Assembly: GCA_012521675.1 (NCBI GenBank)
Contig: JAAYLU010000025.1
Span: 1-50,140, forward strand
Direction: 5' to 3'
From: Synergistaceae bacterium
Lineage (GTDB): Bacteria > Synergistota > Synergistia > Synergistales > Aminobacteriaceae
Length of the DNA: 50,140 bases
The first letter of the stretch is position 1. Each line of letters opens with the position of its first letter. Made by a program: the position numbers and the translations under genes. This document shows, piece by piece, positions 8,740-16,571 of the stretch. The notes under the pieces are model-generated. The model was not told the DNA's origin. It did not search any database and was given only the letters and a program-made list of their open reading frames with translations.

Positions 8740-9149
8740 CCCTTGATCTCCTCCAGTATCCTATGCATCCTGGCCCTCTCGCCCTCTCTCGCCAGGGCCG
8801 CCTCAAGATCATTGAGCAGAGAGTCGGTCTTCTCCACTATGACGAAAAAATTGCGGTCTCCCATCCTCCATTTCATGTCGCGCCTGACTCTCAGCCCGGA
8901 CACGGCGCGACGCAGCGCCTCCGACACGAGTTTTCTGTACTGCTGAAGAAGCGCCTCGGCCGGGAAGATGGAGAGCTTCCTGCCCACTGCGTCGAGGCTG
9001 GCCAGCAACTCCCTTATCTCAGCGTCCTCAAGAGATGCTGAAAACACCGGCGCTACCGGCCTGCCGGCTGAGTGGCCTCCCTCTTTTTTTCCGGTTTTCC
9101 CGAACTCTCCTCCGGTAAAGGTCTCTTTCGATGACTTTTTAACCCTCAT
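8715..9149 (-). CDS. yaaR: YaaR/DUF327 family protein
   Basis: A 144-residue protein with a polar, disordered N-terminus of about 35 residues. A helical core follows, matching DUF327: SASLEDAEIRELLASLDAVGRKL, then PAEALLQQYRKLVSEALRRAV, WRMGDRNFFVIVEKTDSLLNDL, and a hydrophobic end. Its function is unknown; family members recur between tmk and holB. The ATG overlaps the tmk stop by four bases (ATGA), and its end overlaps holB by 25, so all are probably translated in a coupled way. Confidence 0.85.
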   Translation of the reverse strand: MRVKKSSKETFTGGEFGKTGKKEGGHSAGRPVAPVFSASLEDAEIRELLASLDAVGRKLSIFPAEALLQQYRKLVSEALRRAVSGLRVRRDMKWRMGDRNFFVIVEKTDSLLNDLEAALAREGERARMHRILEEIKGCLFSLLF

Positions 9150-9766
9150 CGGAAGACGGACACCTCCAATGCGGCCACAAGACGGCCCGACAGGGCGTCC
9201 GGTTCCTCCAGGGCATCGAGCCTTATGATCCTGTCGGGATCTCTGCGAGCAAGGAAAGAATAGCCCTCGCGCACTCGCTCGAGAAAAGCGACGCCCTCCG
9301 ACTCGAAGCGGTCGAAGTCTCCCCGGCGCGAAAGCCTGCCCAACGCCTTGTCAACCGGCAGGTCCAGCCAGATCGTCAGGTTCGGCACCGGGAAGCCGCA
9401 CCATTTAAACAGCGTCTCTATCCTCTCCGACTGTATGCCCCTTCCCCAGGACTGGTACGCAAGGGTCGAGTCCGTGTAGCGCTCGCATATGACGATTCCG
9501 TGCTCCAGGGCCGGGAGGATCGTCTTCTTCACATGCTCGCACCTGTCCATGAGAAAGAGAAACAGCTCGCTCATCCTGTGGGAGTACTCGCCCTTCAGTA
9601 TTCTCTCCCTTATCCAGTCGCCGCCCTCCCAGCCCCCCGGCTCCCTGGTCCAGACAACGGGACGTATGGGCAAGCACCTCTCTCTCAGGGCGCGAACAAG
9701 GAGTTCCGCCTGGGTGCTCTTTCCGCTTCCGTCGATTCCCTCCAGGGTGATGAACATGGCCGTCAC
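9146..9766 (-). CDS. tmk: Thymidylate kinase
   Basis: Phosphorylates dTMP to dTDP. The 206-residue protein shows the P-loop EGIDGSGKSTQ, the TREPGG motif, CERYTDSTLAYQSWGRG and a lid-region RRGDFDRFESEG. The GTG at 9766 directly abuts the stop of the S55 gene. An in-frame ATG at 9757 follows AGGTGA with better spacing and may be the true start, removing three residues. Its short TAMF leader before ITLEGIDG is compatible with either. Confidence 0.93.
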   Translation of the reverse strand: MTAMFITLEGIDGSGKSTQAELLVRALRERCLPIRPVVWTREPGGWEGGDWIRERILKGEYSHRMSELFLFLMDRCEHVKKTILPALEHGIVICERYTDSTLAYQSWGRGIQSERIETLFKWCGFPVPNLTIWLDLPVDKALGRLSRRGDFDRFESEGVAFLERVREGYSFLARRDPDRIIRLDALEEPDALSGRLVAALEVSVFR

Positions 9767-11596
9767 CTAATAGTCCGCGCTCGCCTTCGACGGCCTCACC
9801 GTGATGAGCTTGCGAAGAAGCCCGTCAACGACGAAATCGGACTTGAAAATCAGGAGCGTTCCCTCTTTCATCCTCCTGCGCTTGGTCTCGCTCAATAGCT
9901 CCTGATCCTCCTTGGACAGCGGCTCTTCGGGCCCCCGGTTCTCGGAGTTCTTCGATGACTTTTCGTAGTTGAACTCGATGATTAGCTCATTGTTGGTCTC
10001 CAGGGCAGAGAGCTCGGCGAACAGCTGCTTGAAGTTCTCTATGGTCTTCCATCCCTGTATTAGAGCGGACTGACTAAGAGGCTCGATACCGCCTCCTCGC
10101 ACCAGTATCTCGCAGAAGCCGGACACATCCTCCGGTATGGTTATCTCGAACGACTTCTTCACCTGCTTCTTTCTGTAGGGGCGCAACAACACTTCGACCT
10201 CCACCGTGTCTCCGGCGGTGAACGAATCCCCTTTTACCTCGACACCTTCAATATACATCAGTTTCGGGGAAGAGGTGAACTCGGCCGTGAGAATTATGCC
10301 CAAGGGGTAGATCTCGGCGAACGGGTTCAGGAACACCACGTCCAGCAGCTCGGCCGTCTCTTTGAGAGAATCCCCCGCGAGGTCCTTGTCCGAAAAGAAC
10401 ATGTTGGTCCTCGACCAGCCCTCATAAAGGCCTCTTCCCTGAACCTTGAGGGTCAGAGAGGCGGTTCCATGCCCCTTTCTTCCCCAGAGACCGTCGATCA
10501 AGCCGGTGAAGATCCCCGAGGCGAGCTCGGCACCCAAGAAGGGATCTGGAGCGATATGAAAACGCTTCTGCGTCTTGACTCCTCGTTCCTCGTCCGTGAA
10601 CAGCAGGGTCGCCGATATCGAAGGGGTGAAGTAGCCGATCCTGCCACCTATGCCCTGGGGCCTGTCCTGCGTCACAGTGCCGATTATCCTCAAGGGGCTC
10701 CCCACCTTGAACGGCGCCTCGATGCTCGGCACGACATTGTGGATATAGGCGTGGGCCACCGGGTAGTTCACAGCCCCTCTGCCCAGGAAGGGGTGGGCGA
10801 AGGCCAAAAATCGCCCGTCCGGGGCTATGGCCGTCATCGTACCGGTGGATCCTATCGTGACATCTCCCCACGCCAGGAGCACGGTGATGGCGTCCCCCGG
10901 CGTCACTTTCGCGTTCATCTCCACCGGGACGTCGTCGTCCGCGGAAGCGCCCCCGGGGACGTAGCGGGATTCCCCGAGCAGCTCCGCTAGGTCGTCGGCC
11001 TTGCGGCGGCTGACACCGTCGATGAAGAGCGGGGAGAGGGGCTCCTCGACCGTGACCGGCACAACCAGGTCTTCGTCCTCCTCGTCCTCCTGCTCATCGA
11101 TATCCTCGCCGGCGCTTGGCTCGTCTTTTTCGTCCCCGCCCTCCTCCTTGGGAGGCGACGGCAGCGGGCGGAAGACCACCGGTTTGTCATCCCATTCCCA
11201 CACCGAGGTCATATCCGCGATGGGGGTCACAAGGCCCAGTGTATGGTCGCTAAAACTCCATCCGTACCCGATCGCTCCGATAAGCTTGCCGTCGACATAC
11301 ACCGGGCTGCCGCTCATGCCCGCGGCTATGCCGCCGGTCTTTTCCACGATCGGACCGTACGCCTTCACCATTATCAGGTGTCTTGGCGTCCCCTTTCCGG
11401 GGATCACGCTGACTATCTCCACCGGAAAGCCGACCACCTCTCTTCCGGAGACAACGGTGAGAGCACGGCCTTTCATGCCAGGGCGCAAGGACTCCACGTT
11501 CATAACTGGCGGGGACGGAGGATAGGGGGCCGCTTGGAGCTCCGCGGGAGCGATCAATAATATCAAGGCAAGCGCCAGAAGTCGAAAAAGAGTCAT
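9767..11596 (-). CDS. Secreted SpoIVB-like peptidase S55 domain protein
   Basis: A 609-residue exported protein. Residues 1-22 form a signal peptide ending LQAA. The S55-type core has GGIAAGMSGSPVYVDGKLIGAIGYGW, with candidate nucleophile Ser95 (or Ser97), and GLVTPIADM. The FAHPF motif puts a candidate catalytic His at 268, followed by PVAHAYIHNVVPS. A strongly acidic low-complexity linker (about 151-177) separates the two. The C-terminal half is beta-rich and lacks known repeats. Bacillus SpoIVB has His before Ser; here Ser comes first, as I recall for S55-domain proteins of diderm non-sporulating bacteria. A role in sporulation is unlikely; envelope proteolysis is inferred. It directly precedes tmk. 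Confidence 0.78.
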   Translation of the reverse strand: MTLFRLLALALILLIAPAELQAAPYPPSPPVMNVESLRPGMKGRALTVVSGREVVGFPVEIVSVIPGKGTPRHLIMVKAYGPIVEKTGGIAAGMSGSPVYVDGKLIGAIGYGWSFSDHTLGLVTPIADMTSVWEWDDKPVVFRPLPSPPKEEGGDEKDEPSAGEDIDEQEDEEDEDLVVPVTVEEPLSPLFIDGVSRRKADDLAELLGESRYVPGGASADDDVPVEMNAKVTPGDAITVLLAWGDVTIGSTGTMTAIAPDGRFLAFAHPFLGRGAVNYPVAHAYIHNVVPSIEAPFKVGSPLRIIGTVTQDRPQGIGGRIGYFTPSISATLLFTDEERGVKTQKRFHIAPDPFLGAELASGIFTGLIDGLWGRKGHGTASLTLKVQGRGLYEGWSRTNMFFSDKDLAGDSLKETAELLDVVFLNPFAEIYPLGIILTAEFTSSPKLMYIEGVEVKGDSFTAGDTVEVEVLLRPYRKKQVKKSFEITIPEDVSGFCEILVRGGGIEPLSQSALIQGWKTIENFKQLFAELSALETNNELIIEFNYEKSSKNSENRGPEEPLSKEDQELLSETKRRRMKEGTLLIFKSDFVVDGLLRKLITVRPSKASADY

Positions 11597-11621
11597 GCGC
11601 AGAGTCCTCCGGTCGTCGTAT

Positions 11622-12723
11622 TCAGCTCTGTCTCTTCCATCTCAGGTAATTCATGATAAAGTCGTCGATATCTCCATCTAGGACAGCCTGCACGTTTCCC
11701 GTCTCGAAGCCGGTCCTGTGATCCTTGACGATCATGTAAGGGTGCAGAACGTAGGAACGTATCTGGCTTCCCCAGCTGATCTCCTTCTTCTCCCCCTGCA
11801 TGGCGGCAAGCTCTTCCTTCCTCTCCTGAAGCGCCTTCTCGTACAGGCGGCTTCTCAGGACCTTCATCGCCATCTGACGGTTCATGTGCTGGGATCGTTC
11901 GTTCTGGCAGCCCACGACCGTCCCCGTGGGAATATGGGTGATCCTCACAGCCGAGTCGGTCCTGTTGACGTACTGACCTCCCGCCCCGCTCGCCCGGAAA
12001 GTGTCGATCCTGAGATCCTCCGGGCGTATCTCCACCGATACGTCGTCGTCGAGCTCGGGGGCCACGTCGACTGATGCGAAGCTCGTATGCCGACGTCTCG
12101 CCGCGTCGAAGGGGGAGATCCTGACCAGTCGATGCACTCCCTTTTCTCCTTTCAGGTATCCGAATGCGTATTCCCCCTGTATCAGCATAGTGGCGTTCTT
12201 GATCCCCGCCTCCTCGTCCTGGAGAAGCTCGAGGACCCGTCCTGAAAAGCCCTCTCGTTCAGCCCATCTCAGGTAGAGGCGAAGAAGGGTCTCCGCCCAG
12301 TCCTGGGAGTCAAGCCCCCCGGAGCCGGCATGAATCGTCAGGATGGCGTTGCACTCATCATGCTCCTCCGACAGGAGCAGCCTCATCTGTTCCCTCTCCG
12401 CGTACTTGCGAAGCATGTCCGCGGTGGCGTCGAACTCTCTCTGCAGCTCCACGTCCTCGTCCTCCGCCAAAAGCTCCTCGAGGGCGGACAGATCGCCGAA
12501 CAGCCTGTCCACCTCGCTCCAGCTGTCCAAATTCCTCTGGATTCGGGCGATCTCCCTCGAGACCTCCTTGCTTTCCGCCTTCTTCCAAAACTCCGGATCC
12601 GCGGACTGCGCCTCCAATTTCTCTTTTCGAGCGGTTATCGTATCGAGGTCAAAGACTGTCCTGAAGATTTTGCCTTAAAATCCGCAGTTCCTCCAAAATA
12701 GTAACGTTAGGTGCCAGCGCCAT
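11622..12723 (-). CDS. prfB: Peptide chain release factor 2, with programmed +1 frameshift
   Basis: RF2 releases the chain at UGA and UAA. The main frame (from a TTG at 12617) lacks the normal N-terminus, but the missing part is present one frame off. An ATG at 12723, behind AGGAGGA, encodes 24 residues MALAPNVTILEELRILRQNL through SL. It then meets CTT TGA C (12654-12648), the classic RF2 slippery site, with a CAGGAC element just upstream. Shifting +1 gives DLDTITARKEKLEAQSADPEFW and an intact 366-residue RF2. Seen further on are the GGQ loop (SGAGGQYVNRTDSAVR) and the SPF codon-reading tripeptide (RISPFDAARRR). The UGA makes synthesis depend on RF2 supply (established autoregulation). Confidence 0.96.
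12648..12662 (-). promoter_or_regulatory. RF2 programmed frameshift site
   Basis: On the minus strand the order is CAGGAC, AGT, CTT, TGA, C. CTT (12654-12652) is the slippery codon and TGA (12651-12649) the in-frame stop; slipping by one base resumes at GAC (12650-12648). This is the standard prfB arrangement. Confidence 0.93.
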
Positions 12724-12752
12724 CTCTACATCCTCCTCGAGTGCAAGTCGTC

Positions 12753-12781
12753 TTGCTTTGCATGGCGTTTAATTATATCAT
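12753..12781 (+). promoter_or_regulatory. candidate birA promoter
   Basis: TTGCTT (12753-12758) and TATCAT (12776-12781) are 17 bases apart, followed about 35 bases later by the TTG start of birA. No clear inverted repeat resembling a BirA operator was recognised here, so autoregulation is possible but unsupported. Confidence 0.45.
12772..12777 (-). promoter_or_regulatory. candidate prfB promoter -10 box
   Basis: A perfect TATAAT on the minus strand would start transcription around 12765, giving a leader of about 42 bases to the prfB ATG. No convincing -35 is visible. It overlaps the divergent birA promoter in a 92-base intergenic region. Confidence 0.4.
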
Positions 12782-12815
12782 TTCGAAGCTGTTCAGACCG
12801 AGGAGGCAGGGCGAA

Positions 12816-13811
12816 TTGAAAAAATCAGACCCGATTGCAGCGGCGATCGGCAGGGTTTTATCCGGCGCAAAAGAAGGACGTAGATCCCTCCGTTCCCTGT
12901 CGGAGGCCCTTTCCATCTCCGATCAGGACGTCTGCGAGGGCCTTGAAACCCTGTCCGAACAGGGATTCGACATCCGAAAAACACCGGAGGGCATTGAACT
13001 TCACTCCCCGCCAGAGTACGACCTGGCGCCATCCTACGTCGCCTCTCTCTTGCCCGAAGACGTGTTTGGCGATGCGATCATTCACACCTACGACACTCTC
13101 CCCTCCACGCAGGACACTGCAAAGGAGCTGGGACGAAATGGAAATCGCCTCGTCGTCGTCTTTGCGGAGGAACAGACAAAGGGCAAGGGCCGACGGGGCA
13201 GGAGGTGGCTGTCCTGCAGGGGATGCGGTCTGTTTTTCTCCGTCTTATTCAAACCGCCCCTTCCCGCGTGCAAGCTGCAACTGGTAAACCTCGCGGCGGC
13301 GCTTGCCGTGAAGGACGCGGTATCCGCGCTTTACTCCGTCGAACTCTCGGTCAAGTGGCCCAACGATCTGCTGTACAAGGGCGGAAAGGTCTGCGGCATC
13401 TTATCCGAGGCTTCCATCGGGGCCCGGGATATTTTAGACTGCCGGACGGGAATCGGGATAAACATAGTGCCTCCCGATCCGGTGGCCGACGAGGGTGCGG
13501 TCCTCTTCAACGCAAACCACATCGGGGAGGCAGCGAACGCTCCGGTTCATCGCGGGAGGCTCGCGGCGGAGATACTTGCCCGCTACTTCCGCCTGCTGGA
13601 CCAGGCGGCTTCCGACGGCGGACAGACCCTCCTGTACAGCTACAGGGCCTCCTGTTCGACCCTGGGGAGGGATGTATCCGTCATCACGGACGAGGGAACG
13701 GTGACGGGAAAGGCCGTCGGCATAGGCGAGGATGGAGAGCTGCTCCTCGAGACGGAGGGGGGGGAGATGGCCTTCAACGCGGTCGATGTCGTCCATGCAA
13801 CCCCAAGTTAG
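12816..13811 (+). CDS. birA: Biotin--protein ligase / biotin operon repressor BirA
   Basis: Joins biotin to the carrier protein of biotin enzymes such as acetyl-CoA carboxylase. The 331-residue product starts with a winged-helix domain (about 1-60: LRSLSEALSISDQDVCEGLETLSEQGFDI), so it may also act as a repressor. The ligase domain follows: THDTLPST-like YDTLPSTQDTAKELG, GKGRRGRRW (biotinyl-AMP loop), then VKWPNDLLYKGGKVCGIL, and a C-terminal SH3-like domain. The open frame reaches back to 12711. A TTG at 12816 behind AGGAGG (12801-12806) gives the normal domain start, and an ATG at 12762 is less likely. SelD follows after 50 bases on the same strand. Confidence 0.92.
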   Translation: MKKSDPIAAAIGRVLSGAKEGRRSLRSLSEALSISDQDVCEGLETLSEQGFDIRKTPEGIELHSPPEYDLAPSYVASLLPEDVFGDAIIHTYDTLPSTQDTAKELGRNGNRLVVVFAEEQTKGKGRRGRRWLSCRGCGLFFSVLFKPPLPACKLQLVNLAAALAVKDAVSALYSVELSVKWPNDLLYKGGKVCGILSEASIGARDILDCRTGIGINIVPPDPVADEGAVLFNANHIGEAANAPVHRGRLAAEILARYFRLLDQAASDGGQTLLYSYRASCSTLGRDVSVITDEGTVTGKAVGIGEDGELLLETEGGEMAFNAVDVVHATPS

Positions 13812-13861
13812 AGCACTATATGGTATAATAATGTCTATTATAACCAAAAGGAGTAATGGAG

Positions 13862-14908
13862 ATGCGCCTGATTGATATGTCGACATCGAGCGGCTGAGCT
13901 GCCAAGATAGGTCCGTCGGACCTGTCCAGGATATTGAAAAACATTCCTCTTCCGTCCGATGGACGCATCATCACCTCCTGGTCCTCCGGGGAGGACGCGG
14001 CCCTTTTCCACATCGGAGGCGACAGGCTGGGAATTCTGACCGTAGATTTCATAACCCCCGTCGCGGACGACCCGAGGACCTGGGGTATGATAGCGGCGGC
14101 CAACTCCCTAAGCGACGTATTCGCTATGGGTGGCCTGCCCCTTGTGGCGCTGAACATAGTCGGCTTTCCCGTGAAGACCCTCTCTCTGGAAATCCTGGAG
14201 GCGGTGCTGTCGGGAGGCCTCGAAAAAGTGCGCGAGGCGGGCGCATTTCTGGTAGGTGGGCATAGTGTCGAGGACAGCGAGCCGAAGTACGGGCTTGCCG
14301 TGTTCGGGGAGGTAGCCGAGGACTCGGTGTGGAAGATCGACGGTGCTCGCGCCGGAGATCTCCTGGTGCTGACCAAGCCGATCGGAACAGGCATCGCGAC
14401 GACCGCCCTGAAGGCCCATATGGTCGAGGACGAGAGGACCGTCCAGGAGGCGATCGGATGGATGTCCACCCTCAACGATCTTCCGCTGAAACTCGACAGG
14501 GAGCTTCTATCCCGCGTGAACGCCTGCACTGATGTGACGGGGTTCGGCCTTGCGGGGCACGCACTCGACATGCTGTCGGCAGGAGGACTCAAGCTGCTTC
14601 TGAGCTTGAAGGACGTGCCCCTGATAACGGGGGTCCTGGAGCTTGCCGCATCGGGGCTTGTCCCCGCCGGAACCTACAACAACCGCGCGGAGTTCGAGAA
14701 GAGGGTGGCGGATCCAAAAGGCCACGACGAACTGCTGGTCGAGAGCCTTTTCGACGCTCAGACCTCGGGCGGAATGATGCTGGCCATACCGGAAGACGGG
14801 GCTGACGCCTTTCTGTCCGCACTTTCATCGATCGGCTTCGAGCGCTCGGCCGTCATAGGTCGATTTGTGCCAGGGGACGGCGGAATCGAGATAGTCTCCG
14901 GTCTCTGA
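13862..14908 (+). CDS. selD: Selenide, water dikinase SelD, itself a selenoprotein (UGA = Sec)
   Basis: Makes selenophosphate from selenide and ATP. The conventional open frame begins at a TTG at 13934 and lacks the catalytic N-terminus. In the same frame upstream, an ATG at 13862 (AAGGAG at 13848-13853, 8-base spacing) encodes MRLIDMSTSSG, then TGA (13895-13897), then AAKIGPSDLSRIL. The UGA falls exactly at the catalytic Cys/Sec position, with Lys three residues later (Sec12, Lys15, matching Cys17/Lys20 of E. coli). A SECIS-like hairpin follows. Full length is 348 residues. Further motifs: GEDAALFHIGGDRLGILTVDFI, DVFAMGG, GGHSVEDSEPKYGLAV and TDVTGFGLAGHA. A TATAAT at 13824-13829 may be its own -10. 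No other sel genes are in the window. Confidence 0.95.
13895..13923 (+). promoter_or_regulatory. bacterial SECIS-like element of selD
   Basis: Eleven bases after the UGA, AGGTCC (13909-13914) pairs perfectly with GGACCT (13918-13923) around the loop GTC. The loop begins 17 bases after the UGA and its first base is G. Both fit the described bacterial SECIS pattern (apical loop 16-37 bases downstream, G at one of its first two positions). SelB would bind here to insert Sec. Confidence 0.85.
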
Positions 14909-14937
14909 CAGGGACATCCCGGCCCCGGGTTCTGTCA
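14906..14937. terminator. hairpin between convergent selD and the SBP-like gene
   Basis: TGACAG (14906-14911) pairs with CTGTCA (14932-14937), with an inner CCCG/CGGG stem. The hairpin includes both stop codons. There is no T-run on either side, so its strength as a terminator is uncertain. Confidence 0.4.
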
Positions 14938-15798
14938 CTGCTTATTGCCCTGCTTGATCCCCTCGGGCGGCCTGAAGGCCGAGACCTTGTTCCAAAGCAG
15001 GATGTACTGGCCGTGGAAGAAGAGCAGCATGTCCTGGTCCAGCGCGGGGCGCTCGAGGAAGAGGATGTCCTTGTTGTTTTTCAACGACTCTCTTACCTTT
15101 TTCAAAGGCGGGACATCCGCGACGACGAGAATTTTATTCCTTCGCGAATCTTCGAGGAGCGATGCCAGCCTGTCCAAACCTTCGCCGCGCGACCAGGAAA
15201 GCTCCACCTCCTCGTTCACGGGAATCATCGAGCAGCCCGCCGCGGTCAGCATCCTCGAGTAGCTGCCCCCGAGGTAGATCAGCGACAGTCCGCCGAGAAG
15301 CCGCCTTCCTACGATCACGGTGCTGTCGAGGCGCGTCTGGAACTCGGACAGCCTGCGCTGGTAATAGGAGTAGTTCTCCGGGTCGAACTGGGACAGCACG
15401 GTGAACACCCTCTGCGCTATGAAGGGAAGAGCCGAGGGATCGGTAAAGAAAAGATCCGCCTCCTCTTTGTCGAAAGGGGCCTTTTTATAGAGGAATACGA
15501 GGTCGTCCCATTCCTTCTCGTTAAAGCCCAACCGAGAGGCCTCGGCGACGTCGAGGGCTATAAGACGCGCCTCCCTCGAGATCTTGTTCGCCTTGACCTT
15601 GCACACCGGCTCCCCGTCGTCATTCCAGTCTTCGACGGGATGCACCGTGACGAAGACACCGCCGATGAACCTCGTCACCAGCGCCAGCCAGGGCGAGGTC
15701 GTCCACACATCCCAGGCGTGGGCGATGCCGGCGTGAAAAATGACGAGCAGGAAAATAGGGAGCGAGAAGCGAAGAAACCTGTTTCTCACCTGTCTCAA
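14935..15798 (-). CDS. Exported protein resembling a zinc/manganese ABC transporter binding protein, ligands apparently lost
   Basis: The 287-residue product has a signal peptide (about 1-28, ending GIAHA). Its body follows the TroA/ZnuA order: SPWLALVTRFIGGVFVTVHPVEDW near the mature start, then FFTDPSALPFIAQRVFTVLSQFDPENYSYYQRRLSEF, which parallels the HVWLDP..A..L..LDPENA..Y segment of zinc-binding proteins. The metal-binding His of HVWLDP is replaced (TFFTDP-like), and the early PHxYxP loop is missing. No permease or ATPase gene is adjacent; its 3-prime neighbour is convergent selD, and its start overlaps the rnc stop by four bases. A metal-scavenging role is doubtful. The family call rests on recalled patterns. 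Confidence 0.5.
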   Translation of the reverse strand: MRQVRNRFLRFSLPIFLLVIFHAGIAHAWDVWTTSPWLALVTRFIGGVFVTVHPVEDWNDDGEPVCKVKANKISREARLIALDVAEASRLGFNEKEWDDLVFLYKKAPFDKEEADLFFTDPSALPFIAQRVFTVLSQFDPENYSYYQRRLSEFQTRLDSTVIVGRRLLGGLSLIYLGGSYSRMLTAAGCSMIPVNEEVELSWSRGEGLDRLASLLEDSRRNKILVVADVPPLKKVRESLKNNKDILFLERPALDQDMLLFFHGQYILLWNKVSAFRPPEGIKQGNKQ

Positions 15799-16493
15799 GT
15801 CCTCTCCAAAAGATGGGCCAAGCTCGCCCTGGCAGCGGAGAACTCCGCCGCCTTCTTCGATGGGCCGCTTCCCTCCCCCGCGGGTGCGCCCCCCAGCAGG
15901 ACCCTTACAAGGAATACCGGCTCGTGCGGGGGCCCAGCCACGGATACTGTCTCGTATGTTGGGTTGCCAAGCCCTCTCTCCTGGGCCAGTATCTGGAGGG
16001 ATGATTTCGGGTCCTCCGCCTCGGGGGGGGACGATTCGAGCAGGAAATCCAGGTATCCTTCAACGACCGAGTCGGCCGCCTCGAAACCGCCGTCCAGGAA
16101 GACCGCTCCGAACAGGGCTTCCGCCACGTCCGCGCACAGAGAACTGTCGCAGTCGAGGGGGTGCAGGCTCCTGCCGGTGCGAAGAAGACGCTGGAGCCCC
16201 ACGTGGCAGGACCATAGCTTGAGCGAGGCACCGCATACAAATGCCGCTCTTTGCCTGGTCATAGCCCCCTCGTCCAGCTCCTCCCCGGTGGTGAACAGGA
16301 ACCGAGAGGCGCACAGCTGGAGAACGGAGTCGCCGAGAAACTCAAGCCTCTCGTTGCACTCTTTTCCGCCATGCTCGTTGAGCCAGGAGGAGTGGGTCAG
16401 CGCCAAGCGAAGATGAGATTCGTCCTCGAACAGGTAGCCGATCCGCTCTTGAAGTTTCTCCAGTTCTCTGGAGTACCATTCATTGTAATGCAT
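15795..16493 (-). CDS. rnc: Ribonuclease III
   Basis: Cleaves double-stranded RNA in rRNA and mRNA processing. The 232-residue protein has the catalytic signature NERLEFLGDSVLQL (about 47-60), a second acidic helix ADVAEALFGAVFLDGG, and a C-terminal double-stranded RNA-binding domain ending GSGPSKKAAEFSAARASLAHL. Length and domain order are standard. It lies between fabF (upstream, 78 bases) and the SBP-like gene (4-base overlap), continuing the acpP-fabF-rnc order common in bacteria. Confidence 0.95.
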   Translation of the reverse strand: MHYNEWYSRELEKLQERIGYLFEDESHLRLALTHSSWLNEHGGKECNERLEFLGDSVLQLCASRFLFTTGEELDEGAMTRQRAAFVCGASLKLWSCHVGLQRLLRTGRSLHPLDCDSSLCADVAEALFGAVFLDGGFEAADSVVEGYLDFLLESSPPEAEDPKSSLQILAQERGLGNPTYETVSVAGPPHEPVFLVRVLLGGAPAGEGSGPSKKAAEFSAARASLAHLLERT

Positions 16494-16508
16494 CGTTATT
16501 CGAGCTGC

Positions 16509-16560
16509 GCGCGGACCCCCGTGCCGGACGATCCTCTCGTGCGACCCGGGAGGCCCGCGC
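16509..16560 (-). promoter_or_regulatory. long stem-loop in the rnc leader
   Basis: On the minus strand GCGCGGGCCT pairs with GGGTCCGCGC (10 pairs including G-U), enclosing a further short ACGA/TCGT hairpin. It ends 15 bases before the rnc ATG. It could be an RNase III target for autoregulation, as in E. coli, or simply block read-through from fabF. Confidence 0.45.
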
Positions 16561-16571
16561 TCTGCCTTCGC

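Noticed and set aside
13816-14592. 258-residue minus-strand frame across selD
   Set aside because: Serine-rich low-complexity shadow, and it covers the SECIS and the conserved SelD motifs on the other strand.
15013-16416. 467-residue plus-strand frame across the SBP-like gene and rnc
   Set aside because: Antisense to two coherent genes, with no motif of its own.
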